Positions 55,531 to 64,000 of a stretch of 64,000 nucleotides of DNA are shown in pieces; position 1 is the stretch's first letter; every line of letters starts with the position of its first letter. The notes beneath the pieces were generated by a model. The model did no database searches. It saw nothing but the letters and a program-made list of their open reading frames with translations, and was not told where the DNA came from. Both the position numbers and the translations under genes were made by a program. Source of the stretch: Metallosphaera sedula DSM 5348 (GTDB lineage Archaea; Thermoproteota; Thermoprotei_A; Sulfolobales; Sulfolobaceae). The stretch lies in the NCBI RefSeq assembly GCF_000016605.1, contig NC_009440.1, positions 2,082,001-2,146,000 of the forward strand, in the 5' to 3' direction.

Positions 55531-58500
55531 TCACCTTATGTCCTGTATTTCGTTGTACAATTGCTTTAATACTTGCCTATAATCCTCCTTCCCTTCCTCA
55601 ATGAGATCCATTCTTTCAAGGAGTGATCTTGTTCTGTCCTCTGAGACGAAATTAGAATACCTAGAGTTCAGGAATTCATAAACGTGCTGACCTAACTTAG
55701 AGGGTATCAGTCTCTTCACCTTCATGGTCTCAAAGACGTAACCTCTTTTTAGGAGAGTAGAGATAATAAATGCGTAAGTGCTGGGTCTCCCAATTTTTCT
55801 TTGCTTCATCAAGGATACTAATTCACCCTGAGTATAAAGTGCATGATCGCTTTTCTGGAAGGAGCTCGTTATAACTGCGTCAATTTCTGCTGGAAGTTTA
55901 TCCTTAATTTGTGTAAGGAGAGTTTCCCCAATAGATCTGAAAGGAATGTAGAGGATCTCGGAAGGAATTGGAACATCCTTGGAAAGTCTGACATTGGTCA
56001 CAATTTCAAGGGTATCACTCTCTAATTTCAAAGTCTCATCACCCTTTTTAGCGGATATCTGCAATATTTCCTTCTCTACGACTAGTGGAACAAGTTGGCT
56101 TGATAGGAATCTCCTGAATATCATGTCATATAATCTGTAATGGTTATAAGTAAGGCGTTTCGATGGCTCTATTTCACCTTGCTCTACCATGGCCCTCAAC
56201 TGTTCCCCGTTTAAAGGTCTTGTCGGTCTTATCGCCTCATGTGCTCCCCCCTCTCCCCAACTCCTGGGTACAAATATCTCCCTATACCTTTCACCCAAGA
56301 GATCCTTGAGATAGGACTCAGCAATACCTATACCTACATTGGATATCCTAGTGCTGTCTGTTCTATGATATGTTATGAGACCGTTCTCGAAGAGATCTTG
56401 GGCTATACGCATGGCCTCTTGGGCAGAAATGAAGAAGAACCCAGAAGCGTCAGATAAATAGGTATCAGTAGTATAGGCCGGAAATGGACCTAGAGTATCC
56501 TGTTTTCTCTCAGCTGATTGGATTACTATCTTTATTTTGGAATTTTTCCTTATACCCTGTTGCTTAGGTATGAGAATGTTAAGGTTACCAGCCTTTGCCA
56601 CATACATTGTCCTCTTTGTTCTGAGATACTCCTCATACCTGGAAATGACCCAACCTAAAACGGGTGTTTGAACCCTGCCTGCGCTGAGGTTCCTATTCTC
56701 AGTATCACAGTCCTTATTACCCAACGTCTTGGTACAATACTCTTTCCAAAATTCCTCTTTGAGTTTATTTGACAATTTGAAACCTATCCACCTGTCTTCT
56801 ATTCTCCTGACCAACTGGGAACGTAACATGTTGATAGAGAAAGTTCTGGGCGAGTTCAACGCCTCAGTTATGGCCCTTCTGGTCACCTCATGAAACTCGG
56901 CCCTAAATATATTCGAGTTGAAGGGCTTAAGGTTAAGGTATAGATCCCATGCAATCTTCTCTCCTTCCACATCTGGATCTGTTCCTATGAGAACTTCGTC
57001 GGCTTCAAGCACTAGCCTTCTTAGAACATTTATGGCCGATCTCTTATCTCTCACGTTAGTTGACATACAGATTGGACATTTACCTCCCTCAGCGTATTCG
57101 GTGAATTGATGACCATTTTCACATCGCTTCAATGTGTTATAGAAGGGAATAACATTAACATCCCCGTTACTTTTTACTTCAACTCCGTAGACTCCAAGAT
57201 CCTTCGTGGTAAGGTCATATACATGACCACCGCTTGAAGTTACCATCAATATCTTATCCCCAATTACAGTTTCATATACACGTAATCCATCAAAATCCCT
57301 TATACTTGGCCTGGAAAAGAAATTGGAAATAGTTTTGGCCTTATTCGGAGATTCAACAATTAATAACACGGTCTTAATTTTCTCCATTGGCATGGAAATT
57401 GGCTCTATCTTCCTTCTTCTTATGATCTCTGCCCTCTCCTTATCTATCTGCTTCACTATTTCCTGAAGATCTCTATCTCCAATTTTTTGACTATCTAGGT
57501 CCAAGGGATTCCACTTCATGTCATCCAGAATAAAGGATAGCTTCTTTTTCAAGAGATCAAAGAGGATCATATCATCCACAAGAAGAACAGATAAGCCTGT
57601 AGTTAGGTGTCCCCCATAAAGTCTTGATGTTCTCCCGCTGGCTTGTATATAGGTAAGATAATCTGGAATAGAAATATAATCTCCGGAAAATGAAATATCG
57701 CCAAACTTGGATATGGCCTCAACAATCCTTTTGTCCTTCAGATAAGTATTTACTATCTCATATGCCCTTATCATGGTTCTATCCTCTAAAGCTCCGTCCT
57801 TAACTGCCTTAGCTAACATGGCTAAAGCCGCAGTTGAGGTCCTCCTTAGTCTATATTTCACGAATCTGAGGATCCTAGTTATCTCAGGGTCCTTAAGAAC
57901 AACAGAAAGTAGGGTAAGTATTCTCAACATAGCCAGCGGATGCATTGTCTCTCCAAGTTTGAATCTGAACTTAGGTATCCCAGCGAAGATAGCATATCTA
58001 ACTCTCCAGGGAATATCTATTCCCCTGACTAGGAGTCCATAATGGGTAGCTACCCCAATTAATACATCAATTGAGCCCTGTTCGAATTCTTCTAATTTCT
58101 TGGTGGTATTGGAAGAAACCACAGAAGCCTTGAGGAAATCAATCTTCTGAGATATTTCTCTGGCGAAGTTTAAGCCTTTATCCACTGGGACAAAGACCAG
58201 GCCCCCAGGCCCTAATCTTTTTACCAATTCGACTGTTTGAGACACTATGTCCGTTCCTATGATATATGAATCTATAACGTTCCGGAGATAGATTGTTGCA
58301 CCGCCGGGCTTGAACCCCATTAGGGAAGTGAAAACCGGGTTACTTCTTGTAATTGTTGCAGACGAAAATATAGCTACCCTGTCCTTGGCGAATCTTTCTC
58401 GAATTTTTCTTATCTCATCAAATGATGAAGTATTATCTCTAGATGTCTTCAATAACTCCCTTACCTTTGTTACATTTTCGTCGCTGAAGCCCATCAATTT

Positions 58501-59193
58501 CAGGATAGTGAGCGAACTCTTGCCCGACTTTAGAACTGCATCAACATCGTCAACAAACAGATACTTATAATTGATCTTGTTTATCTCATCCAGATGCTGA
58601 ATTACGTAACGTGAGGTAGAGATAAAAATATCAAAATCCTCCTCGGCCAACGATTTACTCAATTCATCCTTTTTAGATTGGGTTAGTCCACTTACGTAAT
58701 ATACTAATCTAGGAGTGAAGTCCAGAGACTTTCCCATTTCCTGAATCTTTTGGACCACTTGGGAAACCAAAGTCCTTGTTGGAAAAATCATCAAAGACTT
58801 CTCTGACCTTGAGGCGTAATACAATGACATGACTATGCCAAATGTAGTTTTCCCAAGTCCCGGAGGAGCAATTATGGGAAAGCTCTCACCTCGGAGTGCC
58901 CTAATAATCCAAGATCGCTGAGGGCCCAACGGTTCTGAGCCAATCACGCGTTTGAATAGATCTATTACCTTTCTCTCCTCTTCAAGGATGTTCTTCTCTC
59001 TCAATAGTGATTTTATGGTGCCTGCATTTTGTAGTATTTCAACCAGTTGTTGCAAACTCCCTATATCAATTTCCTCTCCCAAACACCTTTCACATACACT
59101 CCCTTTCCCTAGGCGAACTGACGTTATGTCAGAACCACAATTGGGGCAAGAGCCCATATACACTACGTCTGGAAGTCGTTCATCAGCATTCAT
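55531..59193 (-). CDS. rgy: Reverse gyrase
   Basis: 1220 residues. N-terminal zinc ribbon (C16, C19, C34, C37), SF2 helicase part with Walker [11 protein letters not shown] (about 110-119) and VDDVDAVL, then from about residue 605 a topoisomerase IA part with [17 protein letters not shown], a second zinc finger (CENGHQF, GKCPIC) and the catalytic Tyr in [12 protein letters not shown] (about 940). Introduces positive supercoils with ATP; the hallmark of hyperthermophiles. Sulfolobales have two paralogues (TopR1/TopR2); which one this is cannot be told by eye. Confidence 0.96.
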   Translation of the reverse strand: MNADERLPDVVYMGSCPNCGSDITSVRLGKGSVCERCLGEEIDIGSLQQLVEILQNAGTIKSLLREKNILEEERKVIDLFKRVIGSEPLGPQRSWIIRALRGESFPIIAPPGLGKTTFGIVMSLYYASRSEKSLMIFPTRTLVSQVVQKIQEMGKSLDFTPRLVYYVSGLTQSKKDELSKSLAEEDFDIFISTSRYVIQHLDEINKINYKYLFVDDVDAVLKSGKSSLTILKLMGFSDENVTKVRELLKTSRDNTSSFDEIRKIRERFAKDRVAIFSSATITRSNPVFTSLMGFKPGGATIYLRNVIDSYIIGTDIVSQTVELVKRLGPGGLVFVPVDKGLNFAREISQKIDFLKASVVSSNTTKKLEEFEQGSIDVLIGVATHYGLLVRGIDIPWRVRYAIFAGIPKFRFKLGETMHPLAMLRILTLLSVVLKDPEITRILRFVKYRLRRTSTAALAMLAKAVKDGALEDRTMIRAYEIVNTYLKDKRIVEAISKFGDISFSGDYISIPDYLTYIQASGRTSRLYGGHLTTGLSVLLVDDMILFDLLKKKLSFILDDMKWNPLDLDSQKIGDRDLQEIVKQIDKERAEIIRRRKIEPISMPMEKIKTVLLIVESPNKAKTISNFFSRPSIRDFDGLRVYETVIGDKILMVTSSGGHVYDLTTKDLGVYGVEVKSNGDVNVIPFYNTLKRCENGHQFTEYAEGGKCPICMSTNVRDKRSAINVLRRLVLEADEVLIGTDPDVEGEKIAWDLYLNLKPFNSNIFRAEFHEVTRRAITEALNSPRTFSINMLRSQLVRRIEDRWIGFKLSNKLKEEFWKEYCTKTLGNKDCDTENRNLSAGRVQTPVLGWVISRYEEYLRTKRTMYVAKAGNLNILIPKQQGIRKNSKIKIVIQSAERKQDTLGPFPAYTTDTYLSDASGFFFISAQEAMRIAQDLFENGLITYHRTDSTRISNVGIGIAESYLKDLLGERYREIFVPRSWGEGGAHEAIRPTRPLNGEQLRAMVEQGEIEPSKRLTYNHYRLYDMIFRRFLSSQLVPLVVEKEILQISAKKGDETLKLESDTLEIVTNVRLSKDVPIPSEILYIPFRSIGETLLTQIKDKLPAEIDAVITSSFQKSDHALYTQGELVSLMKQRKIGRPSTYAFIISTLLKRGYVFETMKVKRLIPSKLGQHVYEFLNSRYSNFVSEDRTRSLLERMDLIEEGKEDYRQVLKQLYNEIQDIR

Positions 59194-59243
59194 TATCTAC
59201 CATGTCAAAAAGACTTATTTAAATGGTTATACTAGATTCAGAT

Positions 59244-61505
59244 ATGTCGTCGAATCTGAGATTGAGAATATTGGAGGCGAGACAGAAGGACGTGGGTCGT
59301 AAGATAGCGCGAATGACGGAGCATACTATGAGAAGACTAGGAATTGAAACAGGGGACTACATTGAGCTTACAGGGCCTAGTGGCACCGCCCTGTTGCAGG
59401 CGATGCCGGCTTATGATATAAGCGACGGTGAAATAAGAGTAGACGGTTACGTTAGAAAGACCATAGGAGTTTCCATTGGAGACGAAGTGACAGTAAAGAA
59501 GGCTAAGGTGGATCCAGCCACAAAAGTTACTCTTGCTCCAACACAGCCTATTCGGTTTGATCAGACATTTGTAGATTATGTAAAGGAATACTTAATGTAT
59601 AAGCCCCTTATCAAGGGAGAGACAATCTCAATTCCCATCTACACCGGTACAATAGATCTAGTCGTATCCAACACACAACCCAGCAACTATGTCTTTGTTA
59701 CTAATAGTACAGAGATTACGATAAAGGAGGAACCAGTTAGGGAAGCCCAGGTGTATCCGAGAGTAACATGGGAGGACATTGGAGACCTAGACGAGGTTAA
59801 GGAGAAGTTAAGGGAGATGATAGAGCTTCCTATGAAACACCCAGAGTTATTTCAACACCTAGGCATAGAACCACCTAAGGGTGTGCTACTTTATGGACCT
59901 CCTGGAGTTGGGAAAACCTTACTTGCTAGAGCCTTGGCCAACGAGATAGGCGCTTACTTTGTCACTATTAACGGACCGGAAATAATGAGTAAATTCTATG
60001 GTGAAAGTGAGCAGAGACTTAGGGAGATCTTTGATGACGCCGACAAAAATGCACCTTCAATAATCTTCATCGACGAAATAGACGCCATTGCCCCGAAGAG
60101 AGAAGAGGTTACTGGAGAAGTTGAGAAGAGGGTGGTCTCACAATTACTAACGCTCATGGACGGAATAAAGGGACGCGGGAGAATTGTGGTCATAGGGGCT
60201 ACAAATAGGCCAGATGCTGTGGATCAAGCGCTTAGAAGACCTGGTAGATTTGATAGGGAAATAGAGATTAGGCCCCCAGACACTAAGGCTAGAAAGGAAA
60301 TACTTCAGGTTCACACCAGGAATATGCCCTTAGCTGATGACGTAAACTTGGACGTAATTGCAGAGATGACCAACGGTTACACGGGAGCGGATATAGCAGC
60401 GTTAGCCAAGGAGGCTGCCATGCATGCCCTGAGGAGATTCATCAACACGGGAGACAGAAAGAAACTACTGGAGCAAGAAAGGCTGTCCCCTGAAGTTCTT
60501 AAGGAACTCAAAGTCACCATGGACGACTTCATGAATGCCATGAAATTTGTTCAGCCCACCTTACTTAGGGAAGTATATGTGGAAGTACCAAGGGTTAGAT
60601 GGTCAGAGATTGGTGGGTTGGAGAACGTAAAACAGCAATTACGAGAAGCAATAGAGTGGCCCATGAGATTTCCAGAGGTTTTCAATAAAGCTGGGATAAG
60701 GCCACCCAAGGGTGTACTCCTGTTTGGCCCCCCTGGAACTGGAAAAACCATGCTTGCCAAGGCTGTTGCAACGGAGAGTGGTGCAAACTTCATCGCAGTT
60801 AGAGGACCAGAGGTTTTATCCAAGTGGGTTGGGGAGAGCGAGAAGGCCATTAGGGAGATCTTCAAGAGGGCCAGACAGACTGCACCCACTGTGGTGTTCT
60901 TTGACGAGATTGATTCAATAGCACCCATGAGAGGAATGGGACATGATAGCGGTGTTACCGAGAGAATGGTTAATCAATTGCTCTCTGAAATGGATGGAAT
61001 AGTGCCCCTGAGTAAGGTAGTGGTGATTGCGGCAACCAATAGACCCGATATAATAGATCCTGCATTGCTTAGACCTGGAAGATTTGATAGGCTAATTTAC
61101 GTTCCTCCACCAGACAAGCAGGCTAGATTAGAGATCCTGAAGGTACACACTAAATCCGTGCCCCTTAGTCCAGATGTTAATCTCGAGGCCCTAGCTGAGA
61201 AAACCGAGGGCTACACTGGGGCTGATCTAGAGGCGCTTGTTAGAGAGGCTACAATGATATCTTTAAGGGAGATTTACTCTAAGTGTAACACCTCCGCGGA
61301 GAAGGAATGCAAGAATGCTAAGGGAGATGGAGCTACCGAGTGCTACAATAGAGTAATTAAATCCTGCATTGATTCCAATGCTCCCAATGTAACCTCAGCT
61401 CATTTTGAGGAGGCCATGAAAGTTGTGACGCCCAGCTTGACTAAGGCCCAGATTGAGAGATATGAAAGAATGGCTAAGGAACTGAAGAGGAGTGCCCTAG
61501 GATGA
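59244..61505 (+). CDS. cdc48: Cdc48/VAT AAA+ ATPase
   Basis: About 753 residues from the ATG at 59244 (a 59223 ATG adds MVILDSD; the TATA-like CTTATTTAAA near 59211-59220 favours 59244). N domain, then two AAA modules: Walker A GPPGVGKT (about 218) and GPPGTGKT (about 495), Walker [11 protein letters not shown] and [10 protein letters not shown]. Near the C-terminus a four-cysteine insert ([23 protein letters not shown]) is present. Unfolds ubiquitin-like-tagged or proteasomal substrates. Divergent from reverse gyrase by about 50 bp. Confidence 0.95.
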   Translation: MSSNLRLRILEARQKDVGRKIARMTEHTMRRLGIETGDYIELTGPSGTALLQAMPAYDISDGEIRVDGYVRKTIGVSIGDEVTVKKAKVDPATKVTLAPTQPIRFDQTFVDYVKEYLMYKPLIKGETISIPIYTGTIDLVVSNTQPSNYVFVTNSTEITIKEEPVREAQVYPRVTWEDIGDLDEVKEKLREMIELPMKHPELFQHLGIEPPKGVLLYGPPGVGKTLLARALANEIGAYFVTINGPEIMSKFYGESEQRLREIFDDADKNAPSIIFIDEIDAIAPKREEVTGEVEKRVVSQLLTLMDGIKGRGRIVVIGATNRPDAVDQALRRPGRFDREIEIRPPDTKARKEILQVHTRNMPLADDVNLDVIAEMTNGYTGADIAALAKEAAMHALRRFINTGDRKKLLEQERLSPEVLKELKVTMDDFMNAMKFVQPTLLREVYVEVPRVRWSEIGGLENVKQQLREAIEWPMRFPEVFNKAGIRPPKGVLLFGPPGTGKTMLAKAVATESGANFIAVRGPEVLSKWVGESEKAIREIFKRARQTAPTVVFFDEIDSIAPMRGMGHDSGVTERMVNQLLSEMDGIVPLSKVVVIAATNRPDIIDPALLRPGRFDRLIYVPPPDKQARLEILKVHTKSVPLSPDVNLEALAEKTEGYTGADLEALVREATMISLREIYSKCNTSAEKECKNAKGDGATECYNRVIKSCIDSNAPNVTSAHFEEAMKVVTPSLTKAQIERYERMAKELKRSALG

Positions 61506-62743
61506 AAAAGTATAAGATTCTCCTTGTCATAGGTGATGGGCTAGGTGATAGACAAGTAGCGTCACTAAACGGGAGAACACCCCTAGAGAATGCCGACAAA
61601 CCCACGATTGCATCCCTTCTTCGATCTTCCTTGGTCGGATTGATGGACCCCATAGGCCCGGGCATAGTGCCTGGTAGTGATACCTCTCATTTGGCTATTT
61701 TTGGATTGGATCCAAAAAAATACTATAAGGGAAGAGGTAGTTTTGAGGCTCTCGGCGCAGGAGCTATTCTAACCGAAGGAGATATCGCCTTCAGAGGGAA
61801 CTTTGCCACCGTAGATTCAAACTTAGTAGTTATAGACAGGAGAGCTGGAAGAAAAATTGAAGAAGCAGAGGATCTGGTTAAGGAACTAAATGATAAGATC
61901 CAGGAAATTGACGGGGTCAAGGTTAGATTCTATCATGGGACTGAGCATAGGGTCTCAGTGGTGTTATCAGGGGATAACCTAAGCGACAAGGTATCAGACA
62001 CCGATCCTCATGAGGTAGGTAAGCGGATATTAAATAGTGAACCTACCGACGATGCCCTGAGTTCAAAAAGGACTGCAAATATAATAAACGCACTCACAAG
62101 GAGGATCTACGAAGTTCTTTCTAATTCACAACTAAACGATAAAAGGGTTAGAGAAGGGTTACCGCCAGCTAATATAGTTCTATTGAGAGGTGCATCCATT
62201 CATACTGAACTACCGAAACTCAAGGATTATACTGGTCTAAGTGGAGCTGCCGTGTCAGCAACTGCACTAATCAAGGGAGTGTGCAAGTCTCTAGGGATGG
62301 AAGTGGTGACACCACCAGGTGCCACTGGTGGAATAGACACGGACTACATGGCGAAAGCCGAAGCTGCAGCCAAATTACTAGAGGACCATGACCTAGTGTT
62401 TCTTCATATCAAAGCCACCGATGCTGCCTCTCATGATGGTAAGGTGTCTGAGAAAGTTAAGGCAATAGAAATGATTGATAGATCCATAGGAAGAGTTTTG
62501 GATAGATATGGTTCTGAACTTGTAGTTCTTTTCACAGGAGATCATGCTACGCCAGTGGAACTGAGGGAACATTCAGGTGACCCTGTACCACTGATGCTCT
62601 ATGTTCCAACAAACATCATCCCGGATAACGTGGGGGACTTCAACGAAAGGCAGGCTAGAAAAGGTTCACTCAAGATCACTGGATTAAATATAATAGATTT
62701 GCTTTTGAACTTCTCTAACAGGGCTACTAAATACGGAGCATGA
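61502..62743 (+). CDS. apgM: 2,3-bisphosphoglycerate-independent phosphoglycerate mutase (archaeal)
   Basis: 413 residues of the alkaline-phosphatase superfamily. VIGDGLGDR (metal Asp), [12 protein letters not shown] (catalytic Ser and ligands), and late TDAASHDG and [18 protein letters not shown] match ApgM. Interconverts 3- and 2-phosphoglycerate in glycolysis/gluconeogenesis. The ATG overlaps the cdc48 stop. Confidence 0.94.
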   Translation: MKKYKILLVIGDGLGDRQVASLNGRTPLENADKPTIASLLRSSLVGLMDPIGPGIVPGSDTSHLAIFGLDPKKYYKGRGSFEALGAGAILTEGDIAFRGNFATVDSNLVVIDRRAGRKIEEAEDLVKELNDKIQEIDGVKVRFYHGTEHRVSVVLSGDNLSDKVSDTDPHEVGKRILNSEPTDDALSSKRTANIINALTRRIYEVLSNSQLNDKRVREGLPPANIVLLRGASIHTELPKLKDYTGLSGAAVSATALIKGVCKSLGMEVVTPPGATGGIDTDYMAKAEAAAKLLEDHDLVFLHIKATDAASHDGKVSEKVKAIEMIDRSIGRVLDRYGSELVVLFTGDHATPVELREHSGDPVPLMLYVPTNIIPDNVGDFNERQARKGSLKITGLNIIDLLLNFSNRATKYGA

Positions 62744-62792
62744 TTGATGAAGCTCGAAAGGTCGGATAGGTGAAGAACTCGCGCAGGTCTGA

Positions 62793-63314
62793 TTAGCAGA
62801 GCTCTGCCGTGAACTTGGAAAAGATGTCCATTACCCTCCATCTTGAGCCTTCCCAATTTTCTAGACAAACCGCCCCAGCATTTGGTTGCCCATAAACAAC
62901 TAGGTCTCCATTTTTTCCATATAATATGATGGGTATTACCATCATGTCATCCTCGCCGTTAACGAAGAGGGATCTAGGCTCTCTCCCATACATTATCTCC
63001 TTTATCTTGGACATGGCGCTAAATCTAAGAATCCCCGCTTCATTGGTAATTACCTCGCTTGATCTCTCTCCGGAAATTGATACGTTTCTCCTCGTCTTTC
63101 CATCTACAACTGAAAGGAAAGGTCTTATCCCTGATCTAGTCACTAGGCTTGTTACAACATCTCCCACTGTAATTATCCTTTCGAATTGACCTAGATAGGA
63201 TAGTAACTTCGCGTTATTTGAGAAAAGAATACCATAAGGTCTGGATAGTTCTGCCCTAACGGTTCTAGGAGGTCTGAAACACAGATCTACTTTACGTTTA
63301 TAGCGTACCTCCAA
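62793..63314 (-). CDS. GTP-dependent dephospho-CoA kinase (DUF359)
   Basis: 173 residues with RPYGILF, ITVGDVVTSLV, SVVDGKTRR and LVVYGQPNAGAV, the DUF359 pattern now known as the archaeal GTP-dependent dephospho-CoA kinase, the last step of CoA synthesis. Its start overlaps the spt4 stop by 28 bp. Confidence 0.9.
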   Translation of the reverse strand: MEVRYKRKVDLCFRPPRTVRAELSRPYGILFSNNAKLLSYLGQFERIITVGDVVTSLVTRSGIRPFLSVVDGKTRRNVSISGERSSEVITNEAGILRFSAMSKIKEIMYGREPRSLFVNGEDDMMVIPIILYGKNGDLVVYGQPNAGAVCLENWEGSRWRVMDIFSKFTAELC

Positions 63315-63484
63315 GGTTTAGACTCACCTATTGTCTCTGCAAGCTCCGATTTCTCGCTCAGGAGTATAACCATGCCCTCCCACTCATCACTAAACGTTGT
63401 GCCGTTGCATATGGGACATTGCTGGACCTCTTTGCTAACCAATGCCTTGCACGACCTACAAGCCTTGAGGGTCTTGGCCGACAT
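63287..63484 (-). CDS. spt4: Transcription elongation factor Spt4
   Basis: 65 residues: KACRSCKALVSKE and QQCPICNGTTFSDEWEGMV with two CxxC knuckles, ending in WRYAINVK. It pairs with Spt5 on elongating RNA polymerase. Located 1 bp after the rpo7 stop; same operon as in other archaea. Confidence 0.94.
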   Translation of the reverse strand: MSAKTLKACRSCKALVSKEVQQCPICNGTTFSDEWEGMVILLSEKSELAETIGESKPWRYAINVK

Positions 63485-63485
63485 C

Positions 63486-64000
63486 TCAGTTCCTCCTCTC
63501 CACCTTTCCTAGACCCATCTGTCTCATGGTCAATCCAATCCTTGGTAGCCTATTGCTAGCAGTGGAGGAAATGGTCATTATTCTAGCCCTAACCATATCC
63601 CCCTTTTGAAAAGTCTTTTTTGATTTCTCCCCAATTAAAATTCCCCTAACAGAATCAAATTTGTAATTATCATCCCCGATTTGAGATACATGCACGAGAC
63701 CGTCCATGGGACCCATGTTTACATATATCCCGTAATTATCTACTTGAGTAATGTCGCCCTCTATAACTTCCTGAATCATGGGCGAGAAAGTCAGGAGCTC
63801 AAATTCCACCTCATGATAAGTTGCCCCGTCACCGAATATAATCATCCCCTCTTCATTTACGTCAGCCCTAATAACAGACAGAACTAGACCTAAATCTTTA
63901 AATAACCTTTCCTTATATTCATTATTAAGTATCTCAATGGCTGTTTTGTTTAAGGGTTCGCCAAAGAGTTCGGGTGGTATTCTAACAACTCCTCTGGCCT
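63486..64000 (-). CDS. rpoE: RNA polymerase subunit Rpo7 (RpoE'), start cut by window edge
   Basis: The minus strand is open to the right edge: [18 protein letters not shown], then [25 protein letters not shown] and an S1 domain ([32 protein letters not shown]). About 172 codons are in the window and only a few N-terminal residues seem missing. Rpo7 forms the stalk with Rpo4 and helps open promoters. An internal ATG at 63845 is not the start. Confidence 0.93.
   Translation of the reverse strand, partial: ARGVVRIPPELFGEPLNKTAIEILNNEYKERLFKDLGLVLSVIRADVNEEGMIIFGDGATYHEVEFELLTFSPMIQEVIEGDITQVDNYGIYVNMGPMDGLVHVSQIGDDNYKFDSVRGILIGEKSKKTFQKGDMVRARIMTISSTASNRLPRIGLTMRQMGLGKVERRN

Overview
The window comes from a thermoacidophilic crenarchaeon of the order Sulfolobales; Metallosphaera-like is a guess. 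The grounds are reverse gyrase, crenarchaeal TFB, an ESCRT-III (CdvB-type) division protein, a Cbp1-like tripartite HTH protein, unfused Kae1 and Bud32, Rpo7 and Spt4, leaderless genes with TATA-like boxes 25-30 bp before the start codon, and IS200/IS605 and IS256 elements. Both edges cut a gene: a NurA-type nuclease on the left and RNA polymerase subunit Rpo7 on the right.

Left chromosomal part (1-14336): nuclease and ThiN-type regulator, an MMPL/RND exporter, an operon of two intramembrane proteases (M50 and rhomboid) with a tiny membrane protein, a Fap7-like kinase and an Mrp ATPase, a LysE exporter, Cbp1-like protein, TrpRS, CdvB paralogue, Hsp20-like protein, AlaX, a CobD/HisC-like aminotransferase and an HTH-10 regulator.

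Middle (14337-30107): a tRNA-Glu(UUC) gene with an apparent D-loop intron, followed by an integrated element of about 15.7 kb bounded by a perfect 43-bp repeat of the tRNA 3' part. Its integrase gene is cut short by an IS200/IS605 copy, so the element looks trapped. It carries a VirB4/HerA-type ATPase beside a polytopic membrane protein, a large tyrosine/asparagine-rich surface protein, a 63-residue two-TM protein, a second small P-loop ATPase, a PD-(D/E)XK-like nuclease, a possible TFB-like factor, a broken IS256 transposase and an HTH/DUF4145 gene pair. Several of its promoters are centred on symmetric TTTTTAAAAA-type boxes lying between divergent genes. This is the most novel part: it may be a small archaeal DNA-transfer element with its own transcription logic.

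Right chromosomal part (30108-64000): a complete peptide-type ABC importer, an EF-Tu-like protein without a GTPase motif, TFB, aIF1, RpoP, agmatinase-family enzyme, GlyRS, a DUF47/EndA cluster, UbiX, Thi4, ribosomal proteins S24e and S27ae with Kae1, Bud32 and an ITPase in one overlapping operon, aldo/keto reductase, two A-type ATPase subunits with TrmI, TrmB-type regulator, S25e, an apparently inactive nitrilase homologue, reverse gyrase, Cdc48, phosphoglycerate mutase, dephospho-CoA kinase, Spt4 and Rpo7. Most of this is information processing in tight operons with 1-4 bp overlaps.
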